Shown here piece by piece: positions 63,243-64,000 of a stretch of 64,000 nt of DNA; position 1 is the first letter of the stretch; the number at the start of each line of letters is the position of its first letter. The DNA comes from Acanthaster planci (taxonomy: Eukaryota > Echinodermata > Asteroidea > Valvatida > Acanthasteridae). The stretch spans positions 358,738-422,737 of the forward strand of contig NW_019091433.1 in NCBI RefSeq assembly GCF_001949145.1. The letters run 5' to 3'. The notes below the pieces were generated by a model. It searched no databases. It had not been told where the DNA came from and saw only the letters and a program-made list of their open reading frames with translations. The position numbers were made by a program, and so were the translations under genes.

Positions 63243-64000
63243 CTGCGGACACAAATCAACAAGAAGTTCTACACTTGTAAACTGTAATCCATGATCTTTG
63301 ACCACATATGGTCCTCATGAATCCAAAGAACTCACATCTGTTGTACACTGACAACACTCCTACTCCACTTGGTAAGGCTTTAAGCGTATTTTGACTACAG
63401 TTCCAGCTCTTTTCACGCAGTGTAGAAGTCTTGGCAGAGCTTGCTAAGCAAGGTTTAACTGTCCACGCATTTAACTTCCATTCTGAAAGCTAAAATCATA
63501 ACCACAAGATTTTTCGAGTGTCCCCATAATGACTACTATCTCAGTAAAAACTACTGTTCAAAAGATGCACTGTCCCACGACTACACCAACAAGAATGCAT
63601 ACCTTGGAGCATACTAGCAGATCAAGGGTTTTATCATGAAGTATCATACGGTGCATTCGATTAGCTTCCCCGAATACACCAGTGTTACACCAAGGGAAGC
63701 CTCCAAATGAGGCTAATCGAACGCTGCAGTATAATCACCAAGGCATTCTTGGAAAAAGGCCAGGCCCCGCCACGTTCCATCATGTCCATGCTCGAACAGT
63801 CCATCCGTGACGTCATTACACTCGGGCAGCCTCCAGAGACCCGCTCGCCAGCTGGGGTAGTGGAGGCTGAGACCAGGGCAGGCACGAAGATGAAATGATG
63901 GCTAAACGAACACTCTCGTGTAAGTTTGACTTACACATGTCAGCTAATCGAACGCACCCTTTGCACCGTTTCTACTGAGATGTAATACATAGACTCATCT
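63243..64000. other. Intron, upstream end of window
   Basis: No exon is visible between the acceptor of the first exon in the window and position 64000, so the next upstream exon lies outside. The only structure seen is a small terminal-inverted-repeat element at 63645-63963, listed separately. Confidence 0.6.
63645..63963. mobile_element. Small non-autonomous DNA element, hAT-like (MITE)
   Basis: The left end reads CATACGGTGCATTCGATTAG. The reverse complement of the right end reads CAAAGGGTGCGTTCGATTAG. The terminal inverted repeat therefore covers about 20 bases with a few mismatches. A second inward copy of the motif, GGCTAATCGAACG, lies at about 63711-63723. There is no coding capacity for a transposase. 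CA.. ends with a GTGCGTTCGATTAG core are familiar from hAT-type MITEs of marine invertebrates. I could not find a clean 8-bp target duplication, so the class is uncertain. Confidence 0.45.

Noticed and set aside
1-64000. Calponin-homology (actin-binding) or KASH (membrane) segments to prove the nesprin call
   Set aside because: None found; both ends of the gene are outside the window.

Overview
The window is animal nuclear DNA. It holds the middle of one very large, intron-rich gene on the minus strand; neither end of the gene is inside the window. I assembled 45 coding exons (about 19.9 kb of coding sequence, roughly 6,640 codons) between positions 63242 and 881. Both splice sites were read for every exon, and reading phase was checked across every junction. 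All introns use GT-AG, and the exon lengths chain without a stop except at one exon (43526-43728), which is one base short. The protein is a long run of spectrin-type three-helix repeats. The best family guess is a giant nesprin (SYNE/Msp300 type, the LINC-complex protein that links nuclei to the cytoskeleton). The calponin-homology and KASH ends that would prove this lie outside the window. The small exons, GT-AG introns, frequent ACATGTA palindromes and short TIR elements suggest a marine invertebrate. An echinoderm is possible, but I cannot fix the phylum.

Layout, in the direction of transcription (high to low coordinates). (1) 64000-63243 is intron with a small hAT-like element. (2) 63242-49689 holds sixteen exons. 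From 61792 on they form a three-exon module (about 156, 165 and 327 bp) repeated five times, each encoding two spectrin repeats. (3) 49230-29648 holds twenty-two exons, with about one spectrin repeat per exon or exon pair. A likely alternative first exon (45462-45551) lies in the intron between exons 18 and 19. (4) 29110-19271 is a single 9,840-bp exon, 3,280 codons, open throughout and phase 0 at both ends. It carries sixteen degenerate copies of a module I do not recognise. The copies are inserted between helices B and C of one spectrin repeat and are followed by a Ser/Pro-rich tail. (5) 18310-16135 holds four exons of further spectrin repeats, bracketed by two directly repeated TTAA-flanked transposon remnants. 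(6) 16134-4009 is a 12.1-kb intron. (7) The last two exons are at 4008-3763 and 1021-881.

The most interesting object is the giant exon. It is a lineage-specific tandem-repeat bristle of about 3,100 residues, built so that it could be skipped or included without changing frame, and carried as a loop by an otherwise ordinary spectrin rod. No convincing gene was seen on the plus strand. The long plus-strand open frames opposite the exons are shadows.
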